Positions 12,262 to 23,162 of a stretch of DNA of 64,000 bases are shown here, piece by piece. This DNA is from Spodoptera frugiperda. Its lineage: Eukaryota > Arthropoda > Insecta > Lepidoptera > Noctuidae. The position numbers were made by a program, and so were the translations under genes. The notes under the pieces are model-generated. The model worked only from the letters and a program-made list of their open reading frames with translations. It was not told where the DNA came from and did no database searches. How positions within the stretch are numbered: position 1 is the first letter of the stretch; each line of letters opens with the position of its first letter. Where the stretch lies: contig NC_064227.1 in NCBI RefSeq assembly GCF_023101765.2, forward strand, positions 8,317,592 through 8,381,591, given 5' to 3'.

Positions 12262-13253
12262 ATGTCGAAAGCTCACCCCCCAGAATTGAAAAAGTAAGTA
12301 ACACGTTTGAATTTATTGTTATAACTCGGGATTTTGAACTGTAGCGTCCCATGCGCGTCATTGATAACCTAAACAAAACGAATTATTTCTTATTTTTTCG
12401 TGCCAAATCTAGTAGAACAGCATGTTATAGTTTCGGAAATCCGTTTTTTATGAAATGCATACGTAGTTTGTGAGTTTTTGTGACAGTTTGTTAAATAATA
12501 ATTACAGGTTCATGGACAAAAAGCTGTCAATCAAACTGAACGCTGGTCGCGCTGTGACCGGTGTCCTGCGAGGATTTGATCCCTTCATGAACCTAGTATT
12601 GGATGAGTCTGTCGAAGAATGCAAAGATGGCCAGCGAAACAACATAGGCATGGTGGTAAGTACCTAATTGTTTATATCAGTTGTTTATGTTCGCTGTCAT
12701 TGGCGTGCTGCACTTGATGTTATTAATTTATTACTATTATATTCCTGAAGATTAAGTTCCTTGGCCATTGATCGCTTACCATCAAGTAATCAGTCTGGTT
12801 GTATTTCATTAAAAATCATGATAACTGCACAAGGTATGCCGAGAAACAAACTTCGACGGATAATATAAGTATTTGACATTTTGATTGTGTTTCAATGAAA
12901 GTTACAACACAAGGATGCCTAAATTATTCTAGTGCTGTACCAAATTGTACACAGATATTAATTTGTTTTTTCTAATGTTATGTTTTAAACATATTGTGAC
13001 CCAAAAGACATTCTTTGCTGAACAAAAACTTTCCGCTTCCTCTGCTATGTTAACCAGTCTCACTTGTCGAATATACCAATGTAAGATTCATTTACAAACT
13101 TATTTGTTTTTTATAATAGAATTTTTTATTATGTTCTTTTTTACCATCATTACCATCTTTTTACATACCTATGTTTAATATAATTATTTTTTCTCTTTTC
13201 AGGTGATCCGAGGAAATAGCATTGTAATGTTGGAATCATTAGATAGAATATAG
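12262..13253 (+). CDS. SNRPG: Small nuclear ribonucleoprotein G (Sm G), three exons
   Basis: Core Sm-ring subunit: with Sm B, D1, D2, D3, E and F it encircles the Sm site of U1, U2, U4 and U5 snRNAs and acts in nuclear pre-mRNA splicing. Exons are 12262-12293, 12508-12655 and 13203-13253; introns begin GTAAGT and end CAG. The spliced product is 76 residues, the usual length, starting MSKAHPPELKKFMDKKLS. Sm motif 1 is visible in GRAVTGVLRGFDPFMNLVLD and Sm motif 2 in VIRGNSIVMLE. The protein is nearly collinear with the animal orthologue, differing mostly in the acidic loop EECKDGQR. The start is fixed by the conserved N-terminus. A nearby fragment of repeat family B lies in intron 2 (about 12762-12795). 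Nothing is broken or unusual. Confidence 0.97.
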
Positions 13254-13517
13254 TAATAATTTCATTCCCTAAATTATAAGTTATCTATCATAGGGTAATT
13301 TGTGGAAGATGCTACACCATCATACCAATGTATGGAGTACATTACACCAAAAATTCCACATTCATTGTGTCTTTGAAAATTTAATTAGTAACTGGTACAA
13401 GAAATCTTGTTAACCTTTCAAGGAAGATGTTTAATTTTTGTTTTTACAACATATTGGGTGAGAAAAAAGTGTCTTGAAACTAAACTGTATTTTTTATGAG
13501 AGACCTCTTGTGTGGAA

Positions 13518-13523
13518 ATAAAT
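13518..13523 (+). terminator. Poly(A) signal of Sm G
   Basis: AATAAA about 265 bases after the Sm G stop codon, in a 3' region with no other gene; the most likely cleavage signal for that transcript. Confidence 0.65.
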
Positions 13524-13599
13524 TAATGTAAAATTAAAGTACTATTGTTATTTCATTTATTCTGTCATGGCTGACCAAATTCTAAATTAAACTTAGTTA

Positions 13600-14430
13600 A
13601 AATTCTTAACATTGACTGCTGAAAACACATTCGAGCTAATTTGTATGATCCAAAGCCTAGATAGTAGCTCGCGATAGAACCTGTGAGAATAGGCCTTTGG
13701 TCAGCAGTAGCGATTTACAGACTGTGATGTGAAGGCCTAGATTGGCAATGGCCTGATCTGAAGCTATTGTTTGTATAGACAACAAAATTATTGGGTATAA
13801 TGCAGTACATAGACTGTATCGTAAAATGAGGTGCGTAGATACAGAAGATGGGTGAATAAATGGTGGGAATATGTTCTAACATGTATTCACCCCATTCTTA
13901 TGTCTATTCATCCTTTGAATTCTGTTCACCCCGTTTTACCGGACTCAACTAATATTATAGAGTAGAAAAAACTAGGCTTTGTATCCCGTGGCTAACATTA
14001 AGGTAATCTTTATTTTCTCAGCTGTATACCAAATAACTTGGATTTGAACTTAAGAAAATGGAAACTTCAATATAATATCAACGCAAATATTGTGTCATGC
14101 TGATATTCTGTGAGGCCGAGGTATCACTGTTTAATCCGGTCCGTTAATTTTCAAACCATATTTAATACTATACTACCTACCTACTATTTACCTAGGTGAT
14201 AATCCAAAAACCGAGCACAAACTCTTTAGTTACCTGCTAAGTATTTTCGGAAGGTAAATCCTTCCTTAATGAGGAAGTGAACATACCTACCTGCAGTCGG
14301 AATTTGATGTTTATAGCTAGTTTTGAAAGTTAGCGCTCGGCGATGATGATGATCAGTCAGTCAGTCAGGACATGCCATTTTCTAAGTACGTATCCATAGA
14401 TAGAAAGTGGCAACAAAAGACAAATTGATT
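13600..14430. repeat. Degenerate dispersed repeat and non-coding spacer
   Basis: Around 13670-13750 is a worn copy of the lepidopteran repeat typified at 26355-26465 (shared 'gaggcctttggtyagcag' pattern and 'tatagactgt'-like end). The remainder is spacer between the two 3' ends, with a short AGTC microsatellite at 14353-14369. Confidence 0.4.
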
Positions 14431-14438
14431 AATCATTT

Positions 14439-14448
14439 ATTTATTAGT
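14439..14448 (-). terminator. Poly(A) signal(s) of the structural protein gene
   Basis: Overlapping AATAAATAAA on the minus strand, about 20 bases past the TAA stop at 14470-14468. The position is close to the stop but suits a short 3' UTR. Confidence 0.6.
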
Positions 14449-14467
14449 ACCTTAATTAGAGATTAAG

Positions 14468-15961
14468 TTATTTACCGAATAGGCCGACTCCTGGTCCTGC
14501 GCCAAGAATGGGGTTCGATAACAGCCCACCACTGCCAAAACTGCTTACTTGATTGTAGCCAGCACCGAACCCAGTACCGGCACTAGCGTAGCTACCGGCT
14601 GAATTGTATGCTTTACTGGTACTTGCAAGGCTAAAGCCTCCGCTTCCAGCGCCACTGTTGCTGTACCCACCAGTATAAGAATAATCTCCAGCTCCATGTC
14701 CACCTGCATCCTGACTTGATAAGCTAACGTGATGTGCATTAGAGTTGCAGCCTTTGTTACAACCGCAGTTGCAGCCGCTGTTACAACCGCAGTTGCAGCC
14801 TCCACATCCGCAGCTACAGCATGGTTGGCAGTTACATGTTGGTTTAGGTTTTGGTTGTTGCATGCATGAATAACATGGTCTCGGTGGTGGCGGTGGCGGC
14901 GGTGGTGGCGGTGGAGGAGGAGGTGGTGGTGGTGGTGGTGGTGGCAGTAGTACCACCGGTGGCGTTGGCCTTACACACATTTCACAAACATATGGCTTAG
15001 GTGTAGTCACTTCCGCAACTTTACACGAATCACAAGAAGATGTTACCGTGATCGTTTTTTTAGTGACACGTTGGCAGTTGGCGGCGCTCTCGCACGGGGT
15101 CGGAGCGCTGTTATCAGCCAAATCATACCAAACCCCACTTTTGCTAGCAGTGCCAACAGTCGCAGGAACCTTGTCGTTCTCAGTGCCTTCCCCGGTATTA
15201 CCTACGGAGGTAAAAGAGGACGCACCGCTATCAGCCCCACGACTAGAAATTTGAGTTTCATTAGTATGTTTTTTGTCATTGAGGGCATCTGATAAAACGC
15301 TATTCGTTATATTATTAGTCGATAGTCGGCTTGTGACATCAGTTTCACCGAAACTTTCAAATTCTGACGCGAGCATATTGTAATCTAAATTTGTGTATTC
15401 AGCATTAGGATCAGTATCATCATCTTTAGGAAGTTTAGACTCATCATTATTATTTTTAGCATCACCATAACGATCCTCAATTAAGTTATTATTTGAGTAG
15501 TCTGGATTTGGTTTAGTCCATGCGGCTTCGGGGGTTGTATAACCATACCCTTGACTGTTTGTTTGTTTAACTCTTGGTGTGGAACGCTCTAATTTGTCTT
15601 TTTGACCTTGACCCTGATGACTTTGGTGTCTCTGTCGTGTAGCATCTACAAATGGCGGATCAGAATTTCTCAATTTTGAATTGGGAATATCTTTGTTGCC
15701 TGATCTTCTATAAGCATAGTCAGGGTTGGTCGTGTAAAGATCTCCGTAAAAATTGCCTGAGCTGGGACTATCGCTTCTTAAAACTTGATTTAGTCCTGCA
15801 CTTGGTGCGCCAGCTCTTCGCGCTTTGTATGTTGGATAATCTGCACTTCTTCTAATTAAGCGAGAGCCATCATTATTGTACCTTCCATCTAAATAAGGTT
15901 CTGCTGTGCTTCTGAGCCGAGAATCTGCTCGACATGATACGAATATAGCAAATAGAAACAA
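14468..15961 (-). CDS. Secreted Cys-rich / poly-Pro / Gly-Ser-rich structural protein, main exon
   Basis: The frame opens directly after a splice acceptor (TTTCAG at 15967-15962) with a hydrophobic run LFLFAIFVSCRA, so a short upstream exon with the ATG must exist; it was not located. This exon encodes 497 residues and a stop. Order: end of signal peptide; Arg/Tyr/Asp-rich region with possible dibasic cleavage points (about 20-120); low-complexity Asn/Asp/Ser/Thr region (about 120-270); paired CxxC motifs (about 280-330); a run of 21 prolines (14882-14944); a block of CxC and CGCN repeats (14757-14875); and a Gly/Ser/Tyr/Ala tail. This suggests an extracellular, disulphide-linked structural protein (cuticle, silk gland or egg-related), but no named family is recognised. 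It resembles in plan the gene at 26601-28454. Confidence 0.75.
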   Translation of the reverse strand: MFLFAIFVSCRADSRLRSTAEPYLDGRYNNDGSRLIRRSADYPTYKARRAGAPSAGLNQVLRSDSPSSGNFYGDLYTTNPDYAYRRSGNKDIPNSKLRNSDPPFVDATRQRHQSHQGQGQKDKLERSTPRVKQTNSQGYGYTTPEAAWTKPNPDYSNNNLIEDRYGDAKNNNDESKLPKDDDTDPNAEYTNLDYNMLASEFESFGETDVTSRLSTNNITNSVLSDALNDKKHTNETQISSRGADSGASSFTSVGNTGEGTENDKVPATVGTASKSGVWYDLADNSAPTPCESAANCQRVTKKTITVTSSCDSCKVAEVTTPKPYVCEMCVRPTPPVVLLPPPPPPPPPPPPPPPPPPPPPRPCYSCMQQPKPKPTCNCQPCCSCGCGGCNCGCNSGCNCGCNKGCNSNAHHVSLSSQDAGGHGAGDYSYTGGYSNSGAGSGGFSLASTSKAYNSAGSYASAGTGFGAGYNQVSSFGSGGLLSNPILGAGPGVGLFGK

Positions 15962-17990
15962 CTGAAACAAACAATTTCCTGATTAATAAGCTGTTTAAAA
16001 ATAATAAAAATAATCTGGTTTATTTGATACGTTAAAAAAATATTTAATTTCAAAGATTAACTATCTGTTAAGTGGACAACAATATTGATTAATATCGAAA
16101 TGGAAAAATATACCTAATACACTCGAATCCGATCGATCCGGTTTCTTTACGTTGTGTTCTTTGCATTTTCCGTAAAGATTTAGGTACCACAGTGGTGTAC
16201 CTATACCTATTTTATTTTACTAAAGCAGTTGGAACAAAATTTTACAATATCGTTCCATATAACTGAAGCACTATTCAGGATAGGTATCGTAAGTAAAAAT
16301 ATATACAGACAAAAAATAAAGACTTATGGATACACATAAGTCACTGTGTCACAATATAATTTAAAAAGTGTAGGTATGACTTAGATTTCTTATGATTTTG
16401 CTGATAACTGTTGGAACTTGCGCCGCAGGCATTCATTTCTAAAATACTATTGAGGACGATTCTTAGCACGATTAAATATGTAATTATTTTGTGCTTCTAC
16501 CAATTTACTTTAGTCAGGAATGTAGTATATAATGTATTATTAAAAAATAGACAATATGTTACATTACCAAGTACACTTTCATTATCCTGTCCAGATCCGC
16601 GCCAAGTTTTAATACATAATGGCTAGGCGGGCAGATGTCAACCGACTTTAATAACGCGATATAATGGCTAATTTAAACGCTGCTACATCAACGGTTATTG
16701 GTCACGGTTCCCCAACAAATAATTACTTCATTTACAAGTGATAAGGACTGATTACTCGGATGTTTTCCATCAAAACATTACTGAGAACATTAAATGATTT
16801 GAAGAAGTTTCTTTTGTCGGTCTGTCTGTGTGTTATTAGGCGATTTGACACATCGTATACGGTATAAGTGCGTATATAAGAAAGAAATTGAAAACATTGA
16901 CTAACGGTCAGTCTTCATAGCCTACCTTTTTTTTATGACGAAACCTTCAATAGCTTTTTGGGGAGAGAGACTAGAGAGTGTGGGATTTTTACCTCACTAA
17001 AACCACCCCGGTGGCCACCTTCAGCACTGTTAAGAGGCACCGAGACCTCTAACTAGACCTGCTCCGGAGCGCTATGGTGCAACGCCTGTTACGGCATATC
17101 CCTAGGGAGACGTGTACCATCCATAAGCCTCGCTGTGCAAGTTGCACGGCAACACGTGACCACTGTGCCACCGTCTTCCCTGAGGTCGCTGGATGGGCAC
17201 CTAGAGTCCCCACTCTACGCACCCCTGCCTACAGAATTGCTTCCAAATACATATCTTTAATAGTACCTATGTAGCTTATATAAAAAGTCTATACAGCGTG
17301 TAACAAAATAAAATACCCATATACATCAAGAAGCACTGAAGAATACAGGTTGAATAGAATCTCTACACAAAGTTTCAGCTCAAAATACGGTTAAAAGATT
17401 GGTACCAAATACTTGGTGTCGCATGGTTCTTGATTTTAAATCATACAAACGTATCACAACACTAGGTACAGGGGTCACTCGCTAATTACGAAACATTTCT
17501 TCTGTAAATCTGATCGCCTAGTACCTGTATCTACCTAATTTTGATGTTCGGTTTCTGGAATTTTATGTATTGGAAAAATTCGTAACTTCGTTCCATGAAA
17601 ACATGAGTTTAAAAACCCTTCCCGTATCGTTTGTTACGTTATCTAGAAACCGTGCACTTGATATGTATCATGTATGCCCCCTTTTTGTTACACCGTGTAT
17701 ATGTAGTTAAATCTGGGTGTCACTCACACCTTATCGAATCAGTTCCATAAGCATACGTATGTGTTTACGAATGTACATTATCTTAATACTGTAATCACTC
17801 TCTTGGACGAATGTGTATTCTGCTGACACTCTAATAATGCGAGTTGGTCTTTAAAAAAAAATAGAAGGCTAACATACTTCAATGTCACCAGCGACCCGTT
17901 GCTATCAATAATGAAAAATAAGAGTGCGATTTTCATTCTGTTCGATAATCCAAATATGATAATCCAATTCCGACAATATTGAATACTCAA
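15962..17990. other. Upstream region of the structural gene, exon 1 not located
   Basis: Must contain the first exon and promoter of the minus-strand gene ending at 14468. Several ATGs exist on the minus strand, but none could be joined convincingly to a donor that gives phase 0 at 15961. A degraded relative of repeat family A is visible at about 16925-17240 (phrases 'gagagactagagagtgtggg' and 'aaaaccaccccggtgg'). Confidence 0.4.
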
Positions 17991-17993
17991 ACT

Positions 17994-18240
17994 AAATATT
18001 TATTTTTTTAGGGGGAAAATCATCCAATTGCTTCTCCCGCCTTAAGCGAGGCGAGAGGGAGTGTCAGACTCTTATTGACTAAAAACCACCCCGTTCCTAC
18101 TCCTGCTTTTCGAGCCGGAGCCCCGGTAAACCCGCTAGGTTGTCTGCAGCTCCGGATCAGGCATCAGCCATACTGGGCCCCATCTGTGGTGGTCTGATGA
18201 CTCTTTAAGGTGCGCGCGGAACGCGACGCGCCGCAACGGG
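17994..18240 (-). repeat. Family A retroposon, extended copy
   Basis: Minus-oriented copy starting on the plus strand with a T run and 'agggggaaaatcatcc', and extending through the core to the GC-rich head 'gcgcgcggaacgcgacgcg'. Together with 6190-6475 it defines the long form of the family. Confidence 0.7.
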
Positions 18241-18356
18241 AAACTAAATCCTTTAAGGGCTTGTTTAACATAATGTGTATGAACTATCTGCCACATAAGT
18301 TTATGGCGTATCGAGTTTCTAAGTTTGAAGTGACACTGGGCCGGTGATGTCGACGA

Positions 18357-18455
18357 GTGCTGTACCCTTAGTACGAGTTTCCTTTACATTTAAAGTAATC
18401 GAAACGAGAGCGCGATCGGCGCTCTGATTGGTTGGTTTATTCGAGCCGGGTACTG
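18357..18455. mobile_element. Palindromic MITE (family M1), partial
   Basis: Contains the signature 'cttagtacgagttt', 'aatcgaaacgagagcgcg' and 'gctctgattggttggttta'. Family copies also lie at 24325-24415, 28527-28665, 39450-39558 and (inverted) 55095-55175. Better copies are inverted repeats around 'ttcgagccggccaatcagagc'. This copy retains the left arm and centre only. Confidence 0.6.
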
Positions 18456-19965
18456 AGGTTGTTATACTAATACTAACATTGTCAAGCGTCACGTCTTGGC
18501 AGGCAAATAAGGAGATGGCAGGACTAATGGATGGCATACTAAACTTTATATAAAGAAAAGTGAAAGGTGAATCTTGGTGCAGAAGTCTAAAGACGTTTTT
18601 TTTTTATATATTTCACGCATGTTTTGCATAAAGTCATGAAATTAAAGAAAATTGTGATATTACTTTATACAAAATATTATGTGTTAGTCATTAATTTTAA
18701 TAGTTTCTTATTGATAAACGAGTATGTACCTAAGTAGTTATTTGTTGAAGTAATTACATCCTCCATATTTCTATCAAACAAGCATTTGTAATTGAACAGC
18801 GGTGAATAGTAATCGAATGCTAATTTCTTGTGTGTCACAATTATGGACGCCACATCACTTTAAAGATTAATTTGGCACTTGTCTTTGGAATCCTCGATTA
18901 CACTTGTAGCTCATGAGCCGTGAACGGTGACAGTAGTAGTCTTGTCAGAGTTCGTTTTCCCGGCACATAACATGGAACGGCAGACATGGGTAGGGGAAGG
19001 GGGGCAATGCAACTAGTCTACTATGTTCGAGATATGGTCGGAGGGAAGGTTTTTTTAACGTTGATAAGTCTGCGTTTGGCCACCATCCCGCTTACTGCCA
19101 GGACGGCGAAGCGAAGATGTGGCCGAGGATGGAGCACACAGACTTAAAGTCTTTCTGAAGAATCGAATGCGAAATGAGCTCATTCTGACAATAACAGTAG
19201 TTGTCAAAATAGTCCAAAGAATATAAGAAAAATCTGAAATGGCAGTGGACCGGTCACATTGTTCAGATAACCGATAATCACTAAGGAAGACTTGTTCAGC
19301 CTTGACGCTCAGATAAACGCAGTATAGTTCGAAGAGAAAATCGAGCTTAGTGACTGTCCAGCAATGAATGGATACGGGCAGATAGTCATAAATGATAAAT
19401 GATAAATGATAAATGATATTTATTTCTGTAAATAGATTATAAAATAACACTTTTACACGTCAATATTTCAAATAGCTAGATGAGGCCGGCATTTCCTATC
19501 CGACTACTCTGAGAAGAAATGCCGAAACAAACTCAGAGGTCATAGTCTCTTTTAAAGTCCAGACAAAATCAATTAAAGATGTCGGAGAACCGTGCAAGTT
19601 TATTCTGTAGTGGTCTTTTGAGGAAAGAACCACAGCAGTTTGAGCGGACCTGTTCAGATGGCAGCACGCATGTGTCAGTTTACAATGAGCTCAGCTGACG
19701 GCTGTTGCTGAATGATCCGACGAACAATACCTACCAAAAGAACATTTGGGTAGGCCACACAAATGCTCACACTGTCAGAATATAATTAACTAAAAGTGAA
19801 ATGACTAGGCAAACTCTCGCACGGTCCTCAAACTAACAATTTTAAAAATAATATGTGAAAACAAAAAAATATCGAATGATATTAATGTATATCATGTCAA
19901 ATTGTATAAAAATGTAACTTGTGTTACAAACATGTCAACATGACCTGTGTGGACATTATAGCGGC

Positions 19966-22848
19966 TCACTCCCAAGCCTGACTATCATCTAAGTAGTCTT
20001 TAATTTTATAAAAAGCTTTACTATACAGTTTTTCTTTAATAACATTTTTAAATTTATTCAGGCTCAAACTTTGAATATCGCTGGGAATTTTATTGTAAAA
20101 GCGTATGCATTGACATCTGAACGAACCACTTATTTTCTTAAGTCTAGTAGTGGGAACAATATATTTGTTTTTATTTCTAGTGTTTATATTATGTATATCA
20201 CAATACTTTTTGAATAAATTAATGTTTTTGTGAGCATACACTACATTTTCATAAATGTATTGAGAAGGAACAGTCAATATATTAATTTCTTTAAATAATT
20301 CCCTAAGAGAGTGCCTCGGACTAAGATTATAAATTGATCGAATGGCTCTTTTCTGCAGCACAAAGACAGACTGAATGTCAGCAGCATTTCCCCACAGGAG
20401 GATACCATATGACATGATACTATGAAAATAACTAAAGTATACTAATCGCGCTGTATTTACATCGGTCAAATTTCTAATTTTTTTAACGGCATATGCTGCA
20501 GAGCTGAGTCTTTTCGACAACTTATCTACGTGTGGAGCCCACTGTAGCTTAGCGTCCAGAGTTATACCTAAAAAGACAGTTGAATCTACAGGGTCCAACT
20601 CCTCGCCCTTGATTAGCACGCTGGTTTTCACATGTCTAACATTTGGTGTTGTGAATTTAATGCATTTAGTTTTTGATTCATTAAGTAATAAATTATTGGC
20701 ACTAAACCAGCGTACTATTTTTGAGAGAGCACTATTTACATGATCACTGACTAATTGTCCACGTTTGAGTTTAAACAATAAAGATGTATCATCAGCAAAC
20801 AGTACTATCCCATGGTTATCCTTCACAAGGTAAGGTAAATCATTAATATAAATAAGAAAGAGAAACGGGCCGAGAATTGACCCCTGCGGAACACCCATCC
20901 TAACAATAGACCCGGAGGAAACTTTTCCGTTAATGTCGACTCTCTGAATCCTATCACTCAAGTATGAAATAAGAAGATCCAGAGAGCTGCCCCGTATTCC
21001 ATAATGGGATAGCTTCCTGATCAGTGTTTCATGAGAGACACAATCGAACGCCTTGGATAAGTCACAAAAAATACCCAATGCGTCGGCCGAGTCCTCCCAT
21101 GCATCATAAATGTTATTAAGAAGTTCAACACCGGCATCAGTTGTTGAACGACCCCTTGTAAAACCAAACTGGTTTCCATGTAATAATTTATTTCTATTAA
21201 AGAATCTTTGCAACTGATATAGAATAATTTTTTCAAAAATTTTACTGAATGTAGGTAGTACTGAAATAGGTCTAAAGTTAGTGGGGTCAGAAGTACTACC
21301 CGATTTAAATAACGGAGTTATTTTACTATTCTTCATGAGATCAGGAAACACACCACGATCGACACAGTTATTAAAGATTAGAGCTAATACGGGTGCTACA
21401 ATATCTATTACAGAGCCGGTAATGTACACAGAATTACCCCACAGATCTGCAGTCTTTTTCTTGTTCAAGGTATGGAACGTTTTGACAATATCTGTATAAT
21501 CTATGTGTTCGAAAGAGAAGCCTAAATTGCAAGCTGCAACATTTTCTTTTAGTAAAGATTCTGCAACTGTGGGAGATGAGTTCAAAGACTTAGTAGTGGA
21601 TACAGGAACGTCCGAAAAGAAGTTTTCAAATGCAGCTGCGACTTCTGCATCCGATTTAATTACATTATTATCAATTATAAGACTAAATTCACTACTCTTC
21701 TCTTTAGACCTCCCTGTTTCACTGTTAATAATACTCCAGGTCGCTTTAATTACATTGTCACTGTTTTTTATTTTAGAGCTCAAGTATAACGATTTTGCAA
21801 TTGAGCAAACTTTTTTAAATAATTTAGAATATTTCTTTACATATTCACTAAATTCAGTTGTATTAATATATGTTCTCTCGTTATAAAGTTCATATAGGCG
21901 TTTCCTACTCTTATAGATGCCAGTAGTTGCCCATTGATTGAAAGACGCATTGCCATGAGCTGGTATGGTTTTAGGTGTGAAGGTGGACTTAAACTCGGTA
22001 TGGTAAATGTTAAAAAATTCATCACACAAGTTATTAGAATTTTTATTCCTTAATAATAAAGGTATTTTGTCAGTGAGTTTAGATTTGAAAGTTTCAATGC
22101 GTCTTTCAGTCTTTGGGTTAACAATAATATGTGGTTTCGACACTTTATTTACTTTATTTGTTATTGAAATTAATTGTCCACAATGATCTGAATCAAGCAA
22201 TGATATTATTTGTTTATTAGTTGGTACAATGTCAGTATAAATATTATCTAGGCAAGTGGCACTAGTAGGAGTTATCCTAGTGGGCTCCAGAAACAGGTTC
22301 GTGAGGTTAAATGAGGCAAATAAACTTACAATTTTTGTACTTATACTAGAATTTTCTAACAAATTTACATTAAAATCGCCACAAGTAATGATGAATTTAT
22401 TTGAACTACTGAGTTTATTTAGTACTTCATCTAATACTGTTTCAAAACAGTCATACAAACCAGTAGGTGGTCTATACACACTTAAAACAATAAACCGCTC
22501 TAATTCCACACAGGCTATTTCAACAGTACGTTCAACAGAGTAACTAACTATATCCTTGCGTTCTTTAAATTTAAGTTTGTTGTTTAGTAAAATTAGTGAA
22601 CCACCATGTATAGCGTTCTCCCTGCTGAACGAGCTACCAATCTGATGATTACCAAAGTTGAACATTAGTTGATGAGATTTCAACCAATGCTCAGTAATGC
22701 ACATAATATCAATACTATTACAATTTAAAAATAGTTCTATTTCTAATTCCTTACTCAAAAAACCTTGTATATTTTGGTGAACCAGATTGATAACATTACT
22801 GTTATATTTGCAAGAGGTGGACTCTCTTGTCTTATTTTTTAATTTAAA
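19966..22848 (-). CDS. LINE ORF2: APE endonuclease / reverse transcriptase, intact
   Basis: Endonuclease nicks target DNA and reverse transcriptase copies element RNA at the nick (target-primed reverse transcription). The open frame is 960 codons, with no internal stop. Endonuclease residues (1-235) include the N-terminal Asn of LVHQNIQG, the catalytic Glu of CITEHW, RPPTG, GDFNVN, LDNIY and the final His of DSDHCG. RT motifs (about 500-750) include NFRPISVLPTFSKIFEK, FCDLSKAFDCV, GVPQGSILGPFLFLIYINDLP (split as GVPQGSILGP then FLFLIYINDLP) and the catalytic FADD. The C-terminus ends YLDDSQAWE. The frame has no ATG before the catalytic residues: the first ATG lies at CIT EHW, after the essential Asn. 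It opens exactly at the slippery site at 22842-22848, so entry by -1 frameshifting from ORF1 is the likely mode. Confidence 0.9.
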   Translation of the reverse strand, partial: FKLKNKTRESTSCKYNSNVINLVHQNIQGFLSKELEIELFLNCNSIDIMCITEHWLKSHQLMFNFGNHQIGSSFSRENAIHGGSLILLNNKLKFKERKDIVSYSVERTVEIACVELERFIVLSVYRPPTGLYDCFETVLDEVLNKLSSSNKFIITCGDFNVNLLENSSISTKIVSLFASFNLTNLFLEPTRITPTSATCLDNIYTDIVPTNKQIISLLDSDHCGQLISITNKVNKVSKPHIIVNPKTERRIETFKSKLTDKIPLLLRNKNSNNLCDEFFNIYHTEFKSTFTPKTIPAHGNASFNQWATTGIYKSRKRLYELYNERTYINTTEFSEYVKKYSKLFKKVCSIAKSLYLSSKIKNSDNVIKATWSIINSETGRSKEKSSEFSLIIDNNVIKSDAEVAAAFENFFSDVPVSTTKSLNSSPTVAESLLKENVAACNLGFSFEHIDYTDIVKTFHTLNKKKTADLWGNSVYITGSVIDIVAPVLALIFNNCVDRGVFPDLMKNSKITPLFKSGSTSDPTNFRPISVLPTFSKIFEKIILYQLQRFFNRNKLLHGNQFGFTRGRSTTDAGVELLNNIYDAWEDSADALGIFCDLSKAFDCVSHETLIRKLSHYGIRGSSLDLLISYLSDRIQRVDINGKVSSGSIVRMGVPQGSILGPFLFLIYINDLPYLVKDNHGIVLFADDTSLLFKLKRGQLVSDHVNSALSKIVRWFSANNLLLNESKTKCIKFTTPNVRHVKTSVLIKGEELDPVDSTVFLGITLDAKLQWAPHVDKLSKRLSSAAYAVKKIRNLTDVNTARLVYFSYFHSIMSYGILLWGNAADIQSVFVLQKRAIRSIYNLSPRHSLRELFKEINILTVPSQYIYENVVYAHKNINLFKKYCDIHNINTRNKNKYIVPTTRLKKISGSFRCQCIRFYNKIPSDIQSLSLNKFKNVIKEKLYSKAFYKIKDYLDDSQAWE

Positions 22849-23162
22849 TTATGGGGAATGTCAATACTAATAGAATTATTTTGAGCTATGTCAATATTTG
22901 AATGTTGCTCAATAGGAGCAACCTGTTTAGCCAAGTTTTTGGCTGTTATATTAATAAAATATGATAGCGACACAGCTATCTGTCTTAAATAATACCTGGA
23001 AAGATAGTACCTATCTTTCGTCAAATATACATGTTTACCAACATAATTGTTGGTGTCAATAATATGTACATTTGTGTAATTGCATAAATTATAATTTATG
23101 CAATTACACATTGCAACATTTAATTTATATCTATGGTTATAATGATTTACTATACATGTCAT
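22839..23162 (-). CDS. LINE ORF1, C-terminal part (esterase-like end)
   Basis: About 107 codons ending at TAA 22841-22839. The segment VHIIDTNNYVGKHVYLTKDR followed by YYLSRYYLRQIAVSLSYFI matches the style of the C-terminal end of the SGNH/esterase-like domain of CR1 ORF1 proteins ('...F..DG.HLN..G...LA..L'), although the usual His is replaced by Tyr (RYYLS). A stop codon lies immediately upstream of the listed start, so ORF1 here is a fragment or is interrupted. It overlaps ORF2 by a few bases in the frame that a -1 shift would join. Confidence 0.55.
   Translation of the reverse strand: MTCIVNHYNHRYKLNVAMCNCINYNLCNYTNVHIIDTNNYVGKHVYLTKDRYYLSRYYLRQIAVSLSYFINITAKNLAKQVAPIEQHSNIDIAQNNSISIDIPHNLN
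22842..22848 (-). promoter_or_regulatory. Candidate -1 ribosomal frameshift site (T TTA AAT)
   Basis: In the ORF1 frame the last codons read CAT AAT TTA AAT TAA. The heptamer T TTA AAT fits the X XXY YYZ rule exactly and directly precedes the ORF1 stop (22841-22839). A -1 slip gives TTT AAA TTA AAA, which is the ORF2 frame. In the ORF2 frame a stop (TAA, 22851-22849) sits just upstream, so ORF2 can be entered only here or by re-initiation. Whether a stimulatory stem or pseudoknot follows was not computed. Confidence 0.65.

Noticed and set aside
18319..18537. 72-codon minus-strand ORF
   Set aside because: Overlaps palindromic MITE M1; the peptide is translated repeat.
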